NCBI RefSeq assembly: GCF_003576455.2
Contig: NZ_CP032869.1
Coordinates: forward strand, 3,038,001 to 3,102,000
Source of the DNA: Mucilaginibacter celer
GTDB taxonomy: Bacteria; Bacteroidota; Bacteroidia; Sphingobacteriales; Sphingobacteriaceae
DNA: 64,000 nt
Reading direction: 5' to 3'
The notes under the pieces are model-generated. The model did not search any database. It was not told where the DNA came from and was given only the letters and a program-made list of their open reading frames with translations. Of the stretch, positions 17,306-26,388 are shown one piece after another. Within the stretch, counting starts at the first letter, position 1. Each line of letters starts with the position of its first letter. A program made the position numbers and the translations under genes.

Positions 17306-17848
17306 ATGGAAAATCAAATTCCTGCAGCGGTTGTACCGGCCGAAAGATGCACATACTGTAATACCGAAATTAAAGCGGAAGATACCTTTTGTACGCAATG
17401 CGGTTATCCTGTAAAAGGTACTGAAACCGAGCAAAACCACTTTATCTCGGAGCGCGAGATACAGGAAATAGATCTGTTTACCTACAATAAATCATTAAGG
17501 CAGGCTACAAATACCTTGTATTACCTCTCGGGTATTTTTGTATTTGCTGCTTTGATATATTTCGGTCTTCATAAAGACGACCCCGACGTTGTGGCTGTAG
17601 TTATCACCAATATTATCATGGCTGCTATATTTTTGGTATTGGGCAGCTATAGTAAGCGTAAACCTTTAGCCTGCCTCGTATCAGGCCTCTCGCTTTATGT
17701 TATTGTACAGGTTTTGAACGCCGTGGTTTCTCCTACAAGCCTTTTGCAGGGAATACTCGTTAAGATCATCATCATTGGTTACATGATCAGAGGTATTAAA
17801 TCTGCCATGGACGTAGAAAAAATTCGTAAAGAAAATAATATCGCTTAA
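17306..17848 (+). CDS. Zinc-ribbon membrane protein of unknown function
   Basis: A 180-residue protein. It starts with a zinc ribbon made of two CxxC pairs (CTYC and CTQC, about residues 15-35), then has a polar linker and about four membrane helices (75-170). The C-terminus is basic. No catalytic motif is visible. The next gene, five bases downstream, also begins with a zinc ribbon and is a membrane protease, so the two may work together. The architecture suggests a small regulatory or stress membrane protein, but no function is assigned. Confidence 0.75.
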   Translation: MENQIPAAVVPAERCTYCNTEIKAEDTFCTQCGYPVKGTETEQNHFISEREIQEIDLFTYNKSLRQATNTLYYLSGIFVFAALIYFGLHKDDPDVVAVVITNIIMAAIFLVLGSYSKRKPLACLVSGLSLYVIVQVLNAVVSPTSLLQGILVKIIIIGYMIRGIKSAMDVEKIRKENNIA

Positions 17849-17853
17849 CACTT

Positions 17854-18615
17854 TTGATTACCGAAGAGCAGGAAATATCTCAAACAAGGTACTGTAGCCA
17901 GTGCGGGGCACTCAATTTTATAAGTGTAAGGTTTTGTGGCAGTTGCGGTCACCGGCAATCAGAAATAAATGCCGAACAAAGCCGCCCGAATAACTGGCAG
18001 CAGCTACAGCAGGCCGCGCTGTTTTACGGCATCAACATACTGGTTTGCGCGCTATCATCATTTGTTAATTATTTTAAAGACATTGGCTGGTCGTTGATCG
18101 TTGAAGTTGTTATTGCCGGTACAGCCGTCATTTTTTTTGCTTATAACTGGGATGATTGTAAAAAACTGTTGCGCTGGCCTTCATTTTCGTGGCAAAAACT
18201 GGCCGGTTATTGCGCCATTGCCATGATAGGCGGTGTAATAGTTCATTACTCCGTTACCTGGATCAATGTAACCGTTTTCTCGCGCGATGGCGATTATTAT
18301 TCAACTTTTAAAGGCTTGCCGGGTGGTGCTTTTTTGCTGATATTTTTCCTGGCGGTAACACCCGCCCTGTTCGAAGAGCTTGGCTTCAGAGGCTATCTGC
18401 TTAAAAACTTATTAAACATTGCTGATACCGGGCAGGCCGTTTTTATGTCGGCATTCCTGTTTGCCATTATCCATTTCAGTTTCATTTCTTTATTTTGGTT
18501 AATACCTTTCGCATTATTACTGGGTTATACCCGTGTTAAAGAAAACACCATCTGGTACGGGATCTGTATTCATTTTTGCTTTAACTTAACCGCCTGTTTA
18601 TTTGAATTGCTATAG
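17854..18615 (+). CDS. CPBP-family intramembrane protease with N-terminal zinc ribbon
   Basis: A 253-residue protein. An N-terminal zinc ribbon (CSQC ... CGSC, 14-31) is followed by several membrane helices and the CPBP (CAAX protease and bacteriocin-processing, Abi) motifs: Glu174-Glu175 and Arg179 in FEELGFRGYLL, His207 in AIIHFSF, and His240 in CIHFCFN. All motifs for the glutamate-type intramembrane protease are present. The start is a TTG at 17854; no in-frame ATG gives the zinc ribbon. It is coupled to the previous zinc-ribbon gene (5-base gap). Substrate unknown. Confidence 0.85.
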   Translation: MITEEQEISQTRYCSQCGALNFISVRFCGSCGHRQSEINAEQSRPNNWQQLQQAALFYGINILVCALSSFVNYFKDIGWSLIVEVVIAGTAVIFFAYNWDDCKKLLRWPSFSWQKLAGYCAIAMIGGVIVHYSVTWINVTVFSRDGDYYSTFKGLPGGAFLLIFFLAVTPALFEELGFRGYLLKNLLNIADTGQAVFMSAFLFAIIHFSFISLFWLIPFALLLGYTRVKENTIWYGICIHFCFNLTACLFELL

Positions 18616-18674
18616 CATCAAACAATTAAAACGGCAATTAATAAACTCAATACCAAATTATCATCCTAAAAAGC

Positions 18675-18682
18675 TATTTTTG
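18675..18682 (+). promoter_or_regulatory. Candidate -7 box for lepA
   Basis: TATTTTTG fits TAnnTTTG and lies 7 bases before the lepA ATG. No clear -33 element is visible, and the leader would be almost absent. Confidence 0.4.
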
Positions 18683-18689
18683 CGGTTCA

Positions 18690-20477
18690 ATGGAGCACAT
18701 TCGTAATTTTTGTATCATAGCACATATTGACCACGGCAAAAGTACACTTGCCGATAGGTTATTAGAATATACTAACACCATCACCCAGCGCGAATCGCAG
18801 GCACAACTGCTTGACGATATGGATCTGGAGCGCGAGCGCGGTATTACCATAAAAAGCCATGCCATACAAATGGACTATGAGCTTGACGGTCAGAAATACG
18901 TGCTCAACCTGATTGATACCCCCGGACACGTAGATTTTTCGTACGAGGTATCACGCTCGATAGCGGCCTGCGAAGGCGCGTTACTGATTGTTGATGCTGC
19001 CCAGGGTATCCAGGCGCAAACCATCTCCAACCTTTACCTTGCGTTAGAAAACGACCTGGAAATTATCCCTATCCTCAATAAAATGGACCTTCCGGGCGCT
19101 ATGCCCGAAGAGGTAAAAGACCAGATTGTTGACCTGATTGGCTGCAAACGCGAAGAAATTCTGGCAGCTTCGGGCAAAACAGGCATGGGTGTGCATGATA
19201 TTTTACGTGCTATTGTTGAACGTGTACCGGCACCGGTTGGTGATCCTAAGGCACCCCTGCAAGCGTTAATCTTCGACTCGGTATTTAACTCTTTCCGCGG
19301 TATTATCGCTTACTTTAAAGTGGTTAACGGCGAGATCCGCAAAGGCGATAAAGTAAAATTCGTAGCTACCGAAAAGCAATATTTGGCTGATGAGGTAGGT
19401 ACGCTGAAGCTTCGCCCGCTGGCTAAGGATGTAATTAAAACCGGCGACGTAGGCTATATCATCTCGGGTATTAAAGAAGCCAAAGAGGTTAAAGTAGGTG
19501 ATACCATTACCCACGTTGATCGCCCTTGTGAAGAGGGAATCCAGGGTTTTGAAGAGGTAAAACCAATGGTATTTGCCGGTATTTACCCGGTTGATACCGA
19601 AGACTATGAAGAACTTCGCGAATCAATGGCTAAGCTTCAGTTAAACGATGCTTCATTGGTTTTTGAACCGGAATCATCCGCAGCCTTGGGCTTCGGTTTC
19701 CGTTGCGGCTTTTTGGGTATGCTTCACATGGAAATTATCCAGGAACGCTTGGAGCGTGAGTTTAACATGACGGTTATTACCACCGTACCCAACGTATCAT
19801 ACCTGGCCCATACAACAAAAGGCGATGAGCTGATTGTAAACAACCCTTCAGATCTTCCCGATCCTTCGAAAATTGATTATGTAGAGGAACCTTATATTAA
19901 GGCAACCATCATCACCAAATCAGAATTTGTTGGCCCGGTAATGTCGCTTTGTATCCAGAAACGTGGTACCATCACCAATCAATCCTACTTAACATCCGAG
20001 CGCGTTGAGTTGATTTTTGAGATGCCGATGGGTGAGATTGTATTTGATTTTTACGATAAGCTGAAAACGATTTCGAAAGGTTATGCCTCATTTGATTATC
20101 ACCAGATTGGCTACCGCCAGTCGGACCTGGTAAAACTGGATATCCGCCTGAACAGCGAGCCGGTGGATGCCCTGTCATCACTAATCTACCGCGGTAACTC
20201 GTACGATTTTGGTAAAAAGATCTGCGAGAAACTGAAAGAGCTTTTGCCACGCCAGCAATTCGAGATCATTATCCAGGCTTCTATCGGAGCCAAGATCATC
20301 GCTCGTGAAACAGTGAAAGCATTACGTAAAGACGTAACCGCCAAATGTTACGGTGGTGACATCTCGCGTAAGCGTAAATTATTGGAGAAACAGAAACAAG
20401 GTAAAAAACGCATGCGCCAGGTGGGTAACGTAGAGATCCCGCAATCGGCGTTTATGGCGGTTTTGAAATTAGATTAA
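18690..20477 (+). CDS. lepA: Elongation factor 4 (LepA) GTPase
   Basis: A 595-residue translational GTPase that acts on stalled or mispositioned ribosomes. The G1 motif AHIDHGKST, switch ERGITIKS, G3 DTPGHVDF and G4 NKMDL are intact, followed by domains II, III and V and the LepA-specific C-terminal domain ending [19 protein letters not shown]. Length matches the family. The ATG at 18690 gives the standard N-terminus [17 protein letters not shown]. It is followed by folD after an 89-base spacer containing an imperfect inverted repeat. Confidence 0.97.
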   Translation: MEHIRNFCIIAHIDHGKSTLADRLLEYTNTITQRESQAQLLDDMDLERERGITIKSHAIQMDYELDGQKYVLNLIDTPGHVDFSYEVSRSIAACEGALLIVDAAQGIQAQTISNLYLALENDLEIIPILNKMDLPGAMPEEVKDQIVDLIGCKREEILAASGKTGMGVHDILRAIVERVPAPVGDPKAPLQALIFDSVFNSFRGIIAYFKVVNGEIRKGDKVKFVATEKQYLADEVGTLKLRPLAKDVIKTGDVGYIISGIKEAKEVKVGDTITHVDRPCEEGIQGFEEVKPMVFAGIYPVDTEDYEELRESMAKLQLNDASLVFEPESSAALGFGFRCGFLGMLHMEIIQERLEREFNMTVITTVPNVSYLAHTTKGDELIVNNPSDLPDPSKIDYVEEPYIKATIITKSEFVGPVMSLCIQKRGTITNQSYLTSERVELIFEMPMGEIVFDFYDKLKTISKGYASFDYHQIGYRQSDLVKLDIRLNSEPVDALSSLIYRGNSYDFGKKICEKLKELLPRQQFEIIIQASIGAKIIARETVKALRKDVTAKCYGGDISRKRKLLEKQKQGKKRMRQVGNVEIPQSAFMAVLKLD

Positions 20478-20480
20478 TTT

Positions 20481-20557
20481 AGATGCGAGATTTGAGACGA
20501 GAGATTTGAGATTAAACAATTTCATTTTTCTCATATCTCACATCTCACGTCTCATAT
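20481..20557. repeat. Imperfect inverted repeat between lepA and folD
   Basis: GA-rich words (GAGATTTGAG, GAGACG) at 20481-20511 are answered by complementary TC-rich words (CTCATATCTC, CACGTCTCAT) at 20530-20557 with several mismatches. It occupies almost the whole spacer and ends just before folD. Probably a dispersed intergenic repeat. Confidence 0.5.
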
Positions 20558-20566
20558 CCAGATAAT

Positions 20567-21448
20567 ATGCAGCTTTTAGACGGAAAATACGTATCAGAAA
20601 AACTTAAGGTTGAAATAGCTGAAGAAGCAGCTAAAATATTGGAGAAAACCGGCAGGAAACCGCACCTTGTAGCGGTGTTGGTTGGTCATGATGGGGGCAG
20701 CGAAACCTACGTAGCCAGCAAAATGAAAAACTGCGAAAAGGTTGGCTTTAAATCATCATTGGTGCGTTATGAAGATGATGTAACTGAAGATGAATTATTG
20801 AAGAAAGTTGAAGAATTGAACGCCGATCCTGATATCGACGGCATCATTGTTCAGCTTCCGTTGCCAAAACATATCGACCCTGAAAAAGTAACCGAGCGTA
20901 TTGACCACCGTAAGGATGTGGATGGCTTTCACCCGGTTAACCTTGGCCGCATGCAGCGCAACCTGCCATCGTTTATCCCGGCTACACCTTATGGTATCAC
21001 TTTAATGCTTAAGGAATACGGCATTGAAACAGCCGGTAAACATTGTGTAGTTGTTGGCCGCAGCAATATTGTGGGCTCGCCAATGAGTATTTTAATGGCG
21101 CGCAACACCACTCCGGGCAACTGCACGGTAACCATTTGCCACAGCCGTACGCCCGATATCAAGAAATTTACGCTGGATGCCGACATACTGATTGTAGCCA
21201 TCGGCAAAAAGAATTTTATCACTGCCGATATGGTAAAAGAAGGCGTAGTGGTAGTTGACGTGGGTATGAACCGCGAAACCTCAGAACTTACCAAATCGGG
21301 CTTTAAGCTTTACGGTGATGTTGATTTTGAGAACGTGGCACCAAAATCATCATGGATCACCCCGGTACCGGGAGGCGTAGGTTTGATGACCATTGTTGGT
21401 TTGTTGAAGAATACTTTGGCTTCGGCTAATAAAGAGGTTTATAAATAA
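20567..21448 (+). CDS. folD: Methylenetetrahydrofolate dehydrogenase / cyclohydrolase
   Basis: A 293-residue bifunctional enzyme that interconverts methylene-THF, methenyl-THF and formyl-THF with NADP. Diagnostic segments are the catalytic lysine region [41 protein letters not shown], the nucleotide-binding [16 protein letters not shown], and the C-terminal [11 protein letters not shown]. Length is typical. Together with folB at the left end it belongs to one-carbon metabolism, but the two are not linked. The ATG at 20567 is the first in frame after the repeat. Confidence 0.97.
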   Translation: MQLLDGKYVSEKLKVEIAEEAAKILEKTGRKPHLVAVLVGHDGGSETYVASKMKNCEKVGFKSSLVRYEDDVTEDELLKKVEELNADPDIDGIIVQLPLPKHIDPEKVTERIDHRKDVDGFHPVNLGRMQRNLPSFIPATPYGITLMLKEYGIETAGKHCVVVGRSNIVGSPMSILMARNTTPGNCTVTICHSRTPDIKKFTLDADILIVAIGKKNFITADMVKEGVVVVDVGMNRETSELTKSGFKLYGDVDFENVAPKSSWITPVPGGVGLMTIVGLLKNTLASANKEVYK

Positions 21449-21455
21449 ACATTAT

Positions 21456-21537
21456 CGTCATTGCGAGGTACGAAGCAATCCCCGATTAGCAGATTCGCCC
21501 TGTATAGTTCGGGATTGCTTCGTGCCTCGCAATGACG
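21456..21537. repeat. REP-like palindrome after folD
   Basis: Arms 21456-21484 and 21510-21537 form a near-perfect hairpin of about 28 bp around the word GCGAGG(T/C)ACGAAGC. It lies between convergent folD and the Rieske gene, and could end transcription from both sides. The word resembles a dispersed repeat common in this bacterial group (recalled, not checked). Confidence 0.75.
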
Positions 21538-21554
21538 TTATTATAGAGTGCGTC

Positions 21555-21893
21555 TCACTTAAACCCTCCCCTCATCTTATCCCAAAACGAGGCAACTCCA
21601 ACAAATACGCCTTCCTCCCTCACATCAACCGGATAAGTTTCGATAAAATCATTTTGGCCTTCGCCGCCTTTGCCTGTTTCCAAATCGTAAGTGTAACGAT
21701 GATATGGGCATACTATCATTTTGCGTACGCATAAGCCCTCGCTCATATCAGCACCGGCATGCGGGCATTTGGCTGATGTGGCGTAAAGTTTTTCTTCAAA
21801 ACCAACCAGGCAGATACTTTTGCCACCTGCTTTTACTTTCTTTATAAAGGGCTGATCTGCTGCGGGCACATCTTCAATCTTATACCATTTCAT
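21555..21893 (-). CDS. Rieske-type [2Fe-2S] ferredoxin
   Basis: A 112-residue protein with the two halves of the Rieske cluster site: CPHAGADM (Cys43, His45) and CPYHRYTYD (Cys62, His65). It is the size of stand-alone Rieske ferredoxins (as in nitrite reductase small subunit or dioxygenase ferredoxins) rather than a domain of a large oxygenase. It has no signal peptide, so it should be a cytoplasmic electron carrier. Its partner is not visible; the upstream gene on the same strand is an unrelated lipoprotein 13 bases away. Confidence 0.9.
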   Translation of the reverse strand: MKWYKIEDVPAADQPFIKKVKAGGKSICLVGFEEKLYATSAKCPHAGADMSEGLCVRKMIVCPYHRYTYDLETGKGGEGQNDFIETYPVDVREEGVFVGVASFWDKMRGGFK

Positions 21894-21906
21894 AAAACAG
21901 TACAGA

Positions 21907-22671
21907 TCAAAAATCTATTTTCAGATTCATTACATTGGGGTTGCGGATCACCTCGTCCATGCTGGTAACGAGGGTAACCTCCCTCCTGTCGGCCGAGAGT
22001 ACGGCCTTTGAGTTATCGATTTTTTTTACCGGGTGGGCAAACCTGAGGATCACCTTGTAGGGCATATCAATCAGCATAGCTTTGGCCATCATAAAAGTTG
22101 CCTTTGTTTTTTTCAGGAAGGCGTTGAACTTGGCTTTGTCAATAATGCGATAAAATTTATGCGGCGTAATATCGTACGAGTAATAGTCCTGCCCGGCCAC
22201 CATTTGCCGCGCATCAATGGCCTTATTTGCCTTATCATTGGATGTAACTGCGTTGATTTGGCTGCTGAGGGCAATTTTGGATACATTTTGCAGATAGTAC
22301 TGCAAGTCGTTAGCGTCTTTGGCCGTATGATTTAAGGTAACCTTCATCACACTCCTTTTCAAATTCATGTTAACCGAAAGCTCGCTGGTTTTTGCCAGTT
22401 CAATTTCTCCCGGACTTAATTTCTGCTGTGAACTATCGGGGATAGCACTGTAAAAATTAAGCGTTGTATCCTTAACCAAACTAAACTGCGGCGTTTCCTT
22501 TACCGAATCGGCCATGAGGTTAACCAATACCGATACAGCCCGGCTCATATCAAAACCATAGGTTACTTTACAGCTGCCATCGTCCTGAAAATCATACCGC
22601 TCTTCAATATCCACGCACGAACTACAGCATAACATTACCAATAAAACAAAAGGAAGGTAAATTTTTTTCAT
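21907..22671 (-). CDS. Lipoprotein of unknown function
   Basis: A 254-residue protein with a signal peptide and lipobox CSSC (Cys19). The mature part starts with a beta hairpin (IEERYDFQDDGSCKVTYGFDM) and contains long amphipathic segments. No enzymatic motif was recognised. It lies 13 bases upstream of the Rieske gene on the same strand and may share its transcript. Function is not assigned. Confidence 0.7.
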   Translation of the reverse strand: MKKIYLPFVLLVMLCCSSCVDIEERYDFQDDGSCKVTYGFDMSRAVSVLVNLMADSVKETPQFSLVKDTTLNFYSAIPDSSQQKLSPGEIELAKTSELSVNMNLKRSVMKVTLNHTAKDANDLQYYLQNVSKIALSSQINAVTSNDKANKAIDARQMVAGQDYYSYDITPHKFYRIIDKAKFNAFLKKTKATFMMAKAMLIDMPYKVILRFAHPVKKIDNSKAVLSADRREVTLVTSMDEVIRNPNVMNLKIDF

Positions 22672-22989
22672 ACGCGCGTCGGTTTTAAGCGGTGAATAGA
22701 TGATTATTTCATTTTTACGAAATACGGTTTAATTGGTTCGTTTAAAACTACGTAATTAAATGATTAACGGCAAAGTTAAAAAGCTAAAAGCAGGAGGCCG
22801 AAAGCCGAAAGCCAAATCAACACCGTGTCATTATCATTTTACCACTTTGATGCTTTTAGCAATCGGCTTTAAGCTTTCAGCCTGATAGCTAAATCAACGC
22901 AATGTCATTATCTCATCCTGCTGTAATGCTTTTAGCCTTAAGCTTTAGGCTTTCAGCTTATTTAACTACCTTTGCACCCTCAAATTACT
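22672..22989. repeat. Gene-less stretch with AAGCTTTCAGC-type repeats
   Basis: A 318-base spacer between divergent genes. From about 22780 to 22963 it holds several copies, in both orientations, of words such as GCTAAAAGC, CCGAAAGCC and AAGCTTTCAGC, able to fold back on each other. The same words recur at 8157-8186 and 25556-25662. The last bases hold the queE promoter box. No coding or RNA gene is visible. Confidence 0.55.
22967..22974 (+). promoter_or_regulatory. -7 box of the queE promoter
   Basis: TACCTTTG matches TAnnTTTG exactly and ends 15 bases before the ATG at 22990. It overlaps an in-frame TTG at 22972 and so argues against that upstream start. A TTTAG word at 22944 may stand for the -33 element. 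Confidence 0.6.
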
Positions 22990-23613
22990 ATGGCACACCA
23001 AATACCAGACGACGGCTCCCTGCTTCCTTTAATGGAAGAGTTTTACACCATACAGGGCGAGGGATATAATACCGGCAAAGCGGCCTATTTTATCCGCCTC
23101 GGCGGTTGCGATGTGGGTTGCCACTGGTGCGATGTTAAGGAGAGCTGGGATGCCGAGTTGCATGCGCTTACTGCGGCGGATACCATTGTAGCTAATGCAG
23201 CCCTGCATCCGGCAAAAGCGGTGGTGGTTACGGGCGGAGAACCACTTATTTACAATTTAGATTACCTTACCCACCAACTTCACGAAAAAGGTATTAAAAC
23301 CTTTATCGAAACTTCGGGTGCCTATCCCCTTTCGGGCGATTGGGACTGGATTTGCCTCTCGCCAAAAAAATTCAAGGCGCCCACCCCGCATGTGGCCGAA
23401 TGCGCACACGAGCTGAAGGTGATCGTTTTCAATAAATCGGATTTTGAATGGGCCGAGTATCACGCTAAAATGGTATCGCCCGATTGCAAGCTGTACCTGC
23501 AACCCGAGTGGTCAAAATCAAAAGAAATGACCCCACTTATTGTTGACTATGTGAAAGAAAACCCGCAGTGGGAAATTTCTTTACAAACACACAAATACCT
23601 CAATATTCCATAA
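22990..23613 (+). CDS. queE: 7-carboxy-7-deazaguanine synthase (QueE)
   Basis: A 207-residue radical-SAM enzyme converting carboxy-tetrahydropterin to 7-carboxy-7-deazaguanine in queuosine precursor synthesis. The N-terminal EEFYTIQGEGYNTGKAAYF is the QueE signature. The cluster cysteines are in GGCDVGCHWCD (CxxxCxxC), followed by TGGEPLIYN (SAM-binding GGE). The C-terminal YLQPEW segment also fits. The start was chosen because the promoter box covers the only earlier candidate. No queC, queD or queF is adjacent. Confidence 0.93.
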   Translation: MAHQIPDDGSLLPLMEEFYTIQGEGYNTGKAAYFIRLGGCDVGCHWCDVKESWDAELHALTAADTIVANAALHPAKAVVVTGGEPLIYNLDYLTHQLHEKGIKTFIETSGAYPLSGDWDWICLSPKKFKAPTPHVAECAHELKVIVFNKSDFEWAEYHAKMVSPDCKLYLQPEWSKSKEMTPLIVDYVKENPQWEISLQTHKYLNIP

Positions 23614-23653
23614 TATTTGTAACTTACGGTGTTATTAATTTACCGTAAAACAA

Positions 23654-25555
23654 ATGAGGGTTGCTTTAGCTTTCCTGTTGTCGTTCCTGCTGTCTGTTAG
23701 TGTATGGGCACAACAAAAGCTATACTCTACCACCAACAAAGAGGCGCTCAATTTCATCTCGCTGGCTAATCAAAACATTGATGACCATTTGTACGATGAA
23801 GCCATCGAAAATATCCAGAAAGCCCTTAAAGAAGATCAGAAATTTATAGATGCCCGCGCCATACTTGGCGACCTGTACCGGATGAAACGCCTGTACAAGG
23901 AAGCTATTGAACAATACGGAAAGGTTATTGCACAAAACCCCGAATTTAACCGCGCTGTTTATTTAAAGCTTGGCGAAATAGAAATAAACGAAGCGCTTTA
24001 TCCCCAATCTAAACTACATCTCGAAAAATATCTCACCTACACCGGTCTCCCTATTGAAAGCGGCACTTATGCGCAAAAACTTTTAGCCGATGCTAAATTC
24101 AGCATACAGGCAATGCAACACCCGGTGCCTTTTAAACCCGTTAATATGGGTGCCGAAATAAACACCGCTAACGACGAGTACCTGCCGGTAGCAACAGCAG
24201 ACGAGCGGATGCTGATATTTACCCGTAAAATAAACAACAACGAAGATTTTTATAAAAGCGATAAAACAGACGGCAAGTGGGATACCGCTACTTACCTGAG
24301 CAGCCAGATCAATACCGAAAAATATAACGAAGGTGCACAGTCGATATCGCAGGATGGCAAGTACCTGTTTTTTACCGGTTGTAACCGCCCAGATGGTTTA
24401 GGTCGCTGCGATATTTTTATTGTACAGAAAAAAGGCGATGATTGGGCAAAGCCTTTTAACATTGGCGGCCCCGTAAATACCCCCGGATGGGAATCGCAGC
24501 CATCAATAAACTACGACGGGCGTACGCTTTATTTTGTAAGTAACCGCAAGGGTGGCTATGGCGGTTATGACATCTGGAAAAGTACGCTGAGCGATAAAGG
24601 CTGGAGCGAACCCGAAAATCTGGGCCCAAACATTAACACCGCGTACAATGAGCAATCGCCTTTTATACATCCCGACGACAGCACTTTGTATTTTAGCAGT
24701 AACGGCTGGCCGGGAATGGGCAATAAAGATTTATTTGTAAGCCGCATGGGCAAGGATGGCAAATGGCAAAAACCCGAAAACCTGGGCTACCCCATTAACA
24801 GCAACGGCGATGAGGGCGGCCTGTCGTTAACGGCCACCGGCGATTATGCCTTTTTCTCATCTAATAACCTGAATGGTTTCGGCGGTTATGATATCTATAA
24901 ATTTGAGTTACCGGTTAACGTGCGGCCACGCAGAGTCACCTATGTTAAGGGATTGGTAAAGGACATCAAAACCAAACAACCGCTGGAAGCTGCTGTAGAG
25001 ATTATCGATCTGCAAAGCAATACCCCTGTTTACCAGGATTACAGCGGCGAAGAACTTGGCGATTTCCTGGCTACGCTAACGTCGGGCAAAAACTATGGCC
25101 TTAATATTTCAAAAAGCGGCTACCTGTTTTATTCGGAAAACTTTTCGCTGCGAAACTACAAGGCTAACAAACCATTTGATATCGCTGTATTTCTTTCGCC
25201 TATTGAGGTTGGTAATAAGGTAATTTTGAAAAACATCTTTTTTGATACCAATAAATTTGATCTGGAAGCCGAATCAAAAGCCGAGCTGTTAAAGTTGATT
25301 GACTTTTTAGAGATGAACAAAACTGTGCGGGTTGAGATTTCGGGCCATACCGATAATGTTGGGCAACACCAAAACAACCAGGTACTATCCGAAAACAGGG
25401 CAAAATCGGTCTATCAATATTTGGTGGCACATGGCATTGCGGCATCGCGCCTGGTTTATAAAGGATACGGAGAAACGCAACCCATTGCACCAAACACAAC
25501 CGATGACGACCGGGCTCGAAACAGGCGTACCGAATTTATGATTATAGCTAAGTAA
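23654..25555 (+). CDS. OmpA-family protein with TPR and beta-propeller (PorE-like)
   Basis: A 633-residue exported protein. In order: signal peptide (1-20, ending VWAQQ), TPR repeats (about 28-130), WD40/PD40-like beta-propeller blades with repeated LYFVSNRKGGYGGYDIW-type motifs (about 165-430), a carboxypeptidase-regulatory-like beta-sandwich (about 440-510), and a C-terminal OmpA domain with NIFFDTNKFDL, EISGHTDNVG and NRRTEFMI that should bind peptidoglycan. This domain order is that of PorE, a type IX secretion accessory protein. Many Bacteroidota carry such proteins without proven secretion roles, so PorE itself is not claimed. No other por gene is adjacent. Confidence 0.85.
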   Translation: MRVALAFLLSFLLSVSVWAQQKLYSTTNKEALNFISLANQNIDDHLYDEAIENIQKALKEDQKFIDARAILGDLYRMKRLYKEAIEQYGKVIAQNPEFNRAVYLKLGEIEINEALYPQSKLHLEKYLTYTGLPIESGTYAQKLLADAKFSIQAMQHPVPFKPVNMGAEINTANDEYLPVATADERMLIFTRKINNNEDFYKSDKTDGKWDTATYLSSQINTEKYNEGAQSISQDGKYLFFTGCNRPDGLGRCDIFIVQKKGDDWAKPFNIGGPVNTPGWESQPSINYDGRTLYFVSNRKGGYGGYDIWKSTLSDKGWSEPENLGPNINTAYNEQSPFIHPDDSTLYFSSNGWPGMGNKDLFVSRMGKDGKWQKPENLGYPINSNGDEGGLSLTATGDYAFFSSNNLNGFGGYDIYKFELPVNVRPRRVTYVKGLVKDIKTKQPLEAAVEIIDLQSNTPVYQDYSGEELGDFLATLTSGKNYGLNISKSGYLFYSENFSLRNYKANKPFDIAVFLSPIEVGNKVILKNIFFDTNKFDLEAESKAELLKLIDFLEMNKTVRVEISGHTDNVGQHQNNQVLSENRAKSVYQYLVAHGIAASRLVYKGYGETQPIAPNTTDDDRARNRRTEFMIIAK

Positions 25556-25662
25556 GCGGAAAGCTTAAGGCAGAAAGCTAAAAGCACTATAAACTAAATC
25601 AATATAAACTCTAAATTCATGATAAAAGCTTTATGCCTTTGGCCCTAAGCTTTCAGCTCATT
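25556..25662. repeat. AAGCTTTCAGC-type inverted repeat
   Basis: GGAAAGCTTAAGGCAGAAAG and GCTAAAAGC near the left end face GGCCCTAAGCTTTCAGCTC at the right end, giving an imperfect palindrome that fills the spacer. Same word family as at 22780-22963. Confidence 0.55.
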
Positions 25663-25670
25663 ACCTAAAA

Positions 25671-26369
25671 ATGAAAAAATCGATAACGTTACTTTGTACT
25701 GGCTTACTTGCATGCGCGTTTGTTTATAAAACTATTGATGCCGGCAAACCCTGGCAAGGCAAAATGCAGCAATTACCGGGCAGGCTTGAATGTGAATTTT
25801 ATGATGAAGGCGGTGAAGGTATAGCATACCACGATACCGATAGTGTAAACAACGGAAGCGGCAAACTTAACCCTGCAAACGGAACTTTTCTCAACGAATT
25901 CAGGATGAAGGAGGGCGTAGATATTTCTTATACTAAAGGCAATGATATTGATAATAGCCCATTTAATTTTAATAAAGCGGCACTACGTGAAGGGAATCAA
26001 CTTTATATCGGCTGGACACAGCCTGGCGAATGGATAAACTACACAGTCCAGGTAACTAAAACAGGTACTTATTCTATCGCGGCACTATATACATCCAATG
26101 GTAATGGTTCTATATCCCTTGACGTTGATGGAAAGGATGCGACAGGACCGATGGTAATAGCTTCTACACATGATGATCGCGACACCGTTAAATGGAGACA
26201 GTGGCATCATTGGAATGTTTCGGACGTTATTGGTACAATAAGGTTAAAAAAAGGGATCCACTTAATCAGGTTACATATTGTGGCTAACGGCAATATGAAC
26301 TTAGATTTCATTTACATCGGCAAAATTGATAAATCAAAAGGCCTTCAAATTGCATTCGAAGGCCTTTAA
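25671..26369 (+). CDS. Exported carbohydrate-binding (CBM6-type) protein
   Basis: A 232-residue protein with an N-terminal signal sequence and one beta-jelly-roll carbohydrate-binding domain. CBM6 marks are LECEFYDEGGEGIAYHDTD near the start, LREGNQLYIGWTQPGEWINYTVQV in the middle, and the closing GIHLIRLHIVANGNMNLDFIYI. No catalytic domain is attached, which is unusual: such modules normally sit at the end of glycosidases. It could be a sugar-binding accessory or the remnant of a larger enzyme. The last codons and stop lie within a terminator-like hairpin. Confidence 0.8.
   Translation: MKKSITLLCTGLLACAFVYKTIDAGKPWQGKMQQLPGRLECEFYDEGGEGIAYHDTDSVNNGSGKLNPANGTFLNEFRMKEGVDISYTKGNDIDNSPFNFNKAALREGNQLYIGWTQPGEWINYTVQVTKTGTYSIAALYTSNGNGSISLDVDGKDATGPMVIASTHDDRDTVKWRQWHHWNVSDVIGTIRLKKGIHLIRLHIVANGNMNLDFIYIGKIDKSKGLQIAFEGL
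26337..26367. terminator. Bidirectional hairpin spanning the stop of the CBM6 gene
   Basis: A perfect 10-bp stem (26337-26346 with 26358-26367, AAAGGCCTTC / GAAGGCCTTT) with an 11-base loop. It overlaps the last ten codons of the CBM6 gene and lies 22 bases from the convergent recQ stop. Both flanks are A/T runs, so it can serve either strand. Confidence 0.65.
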
Positions 26370-26388
26370 TCAAAATCACAAAATTTTC

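Noticed and set aside
17854..18615. The CPBP (Abi) protease as a phage-abortive system
   Set aside because: The motifs support an intramembrane protease only; there is no defence gene context.
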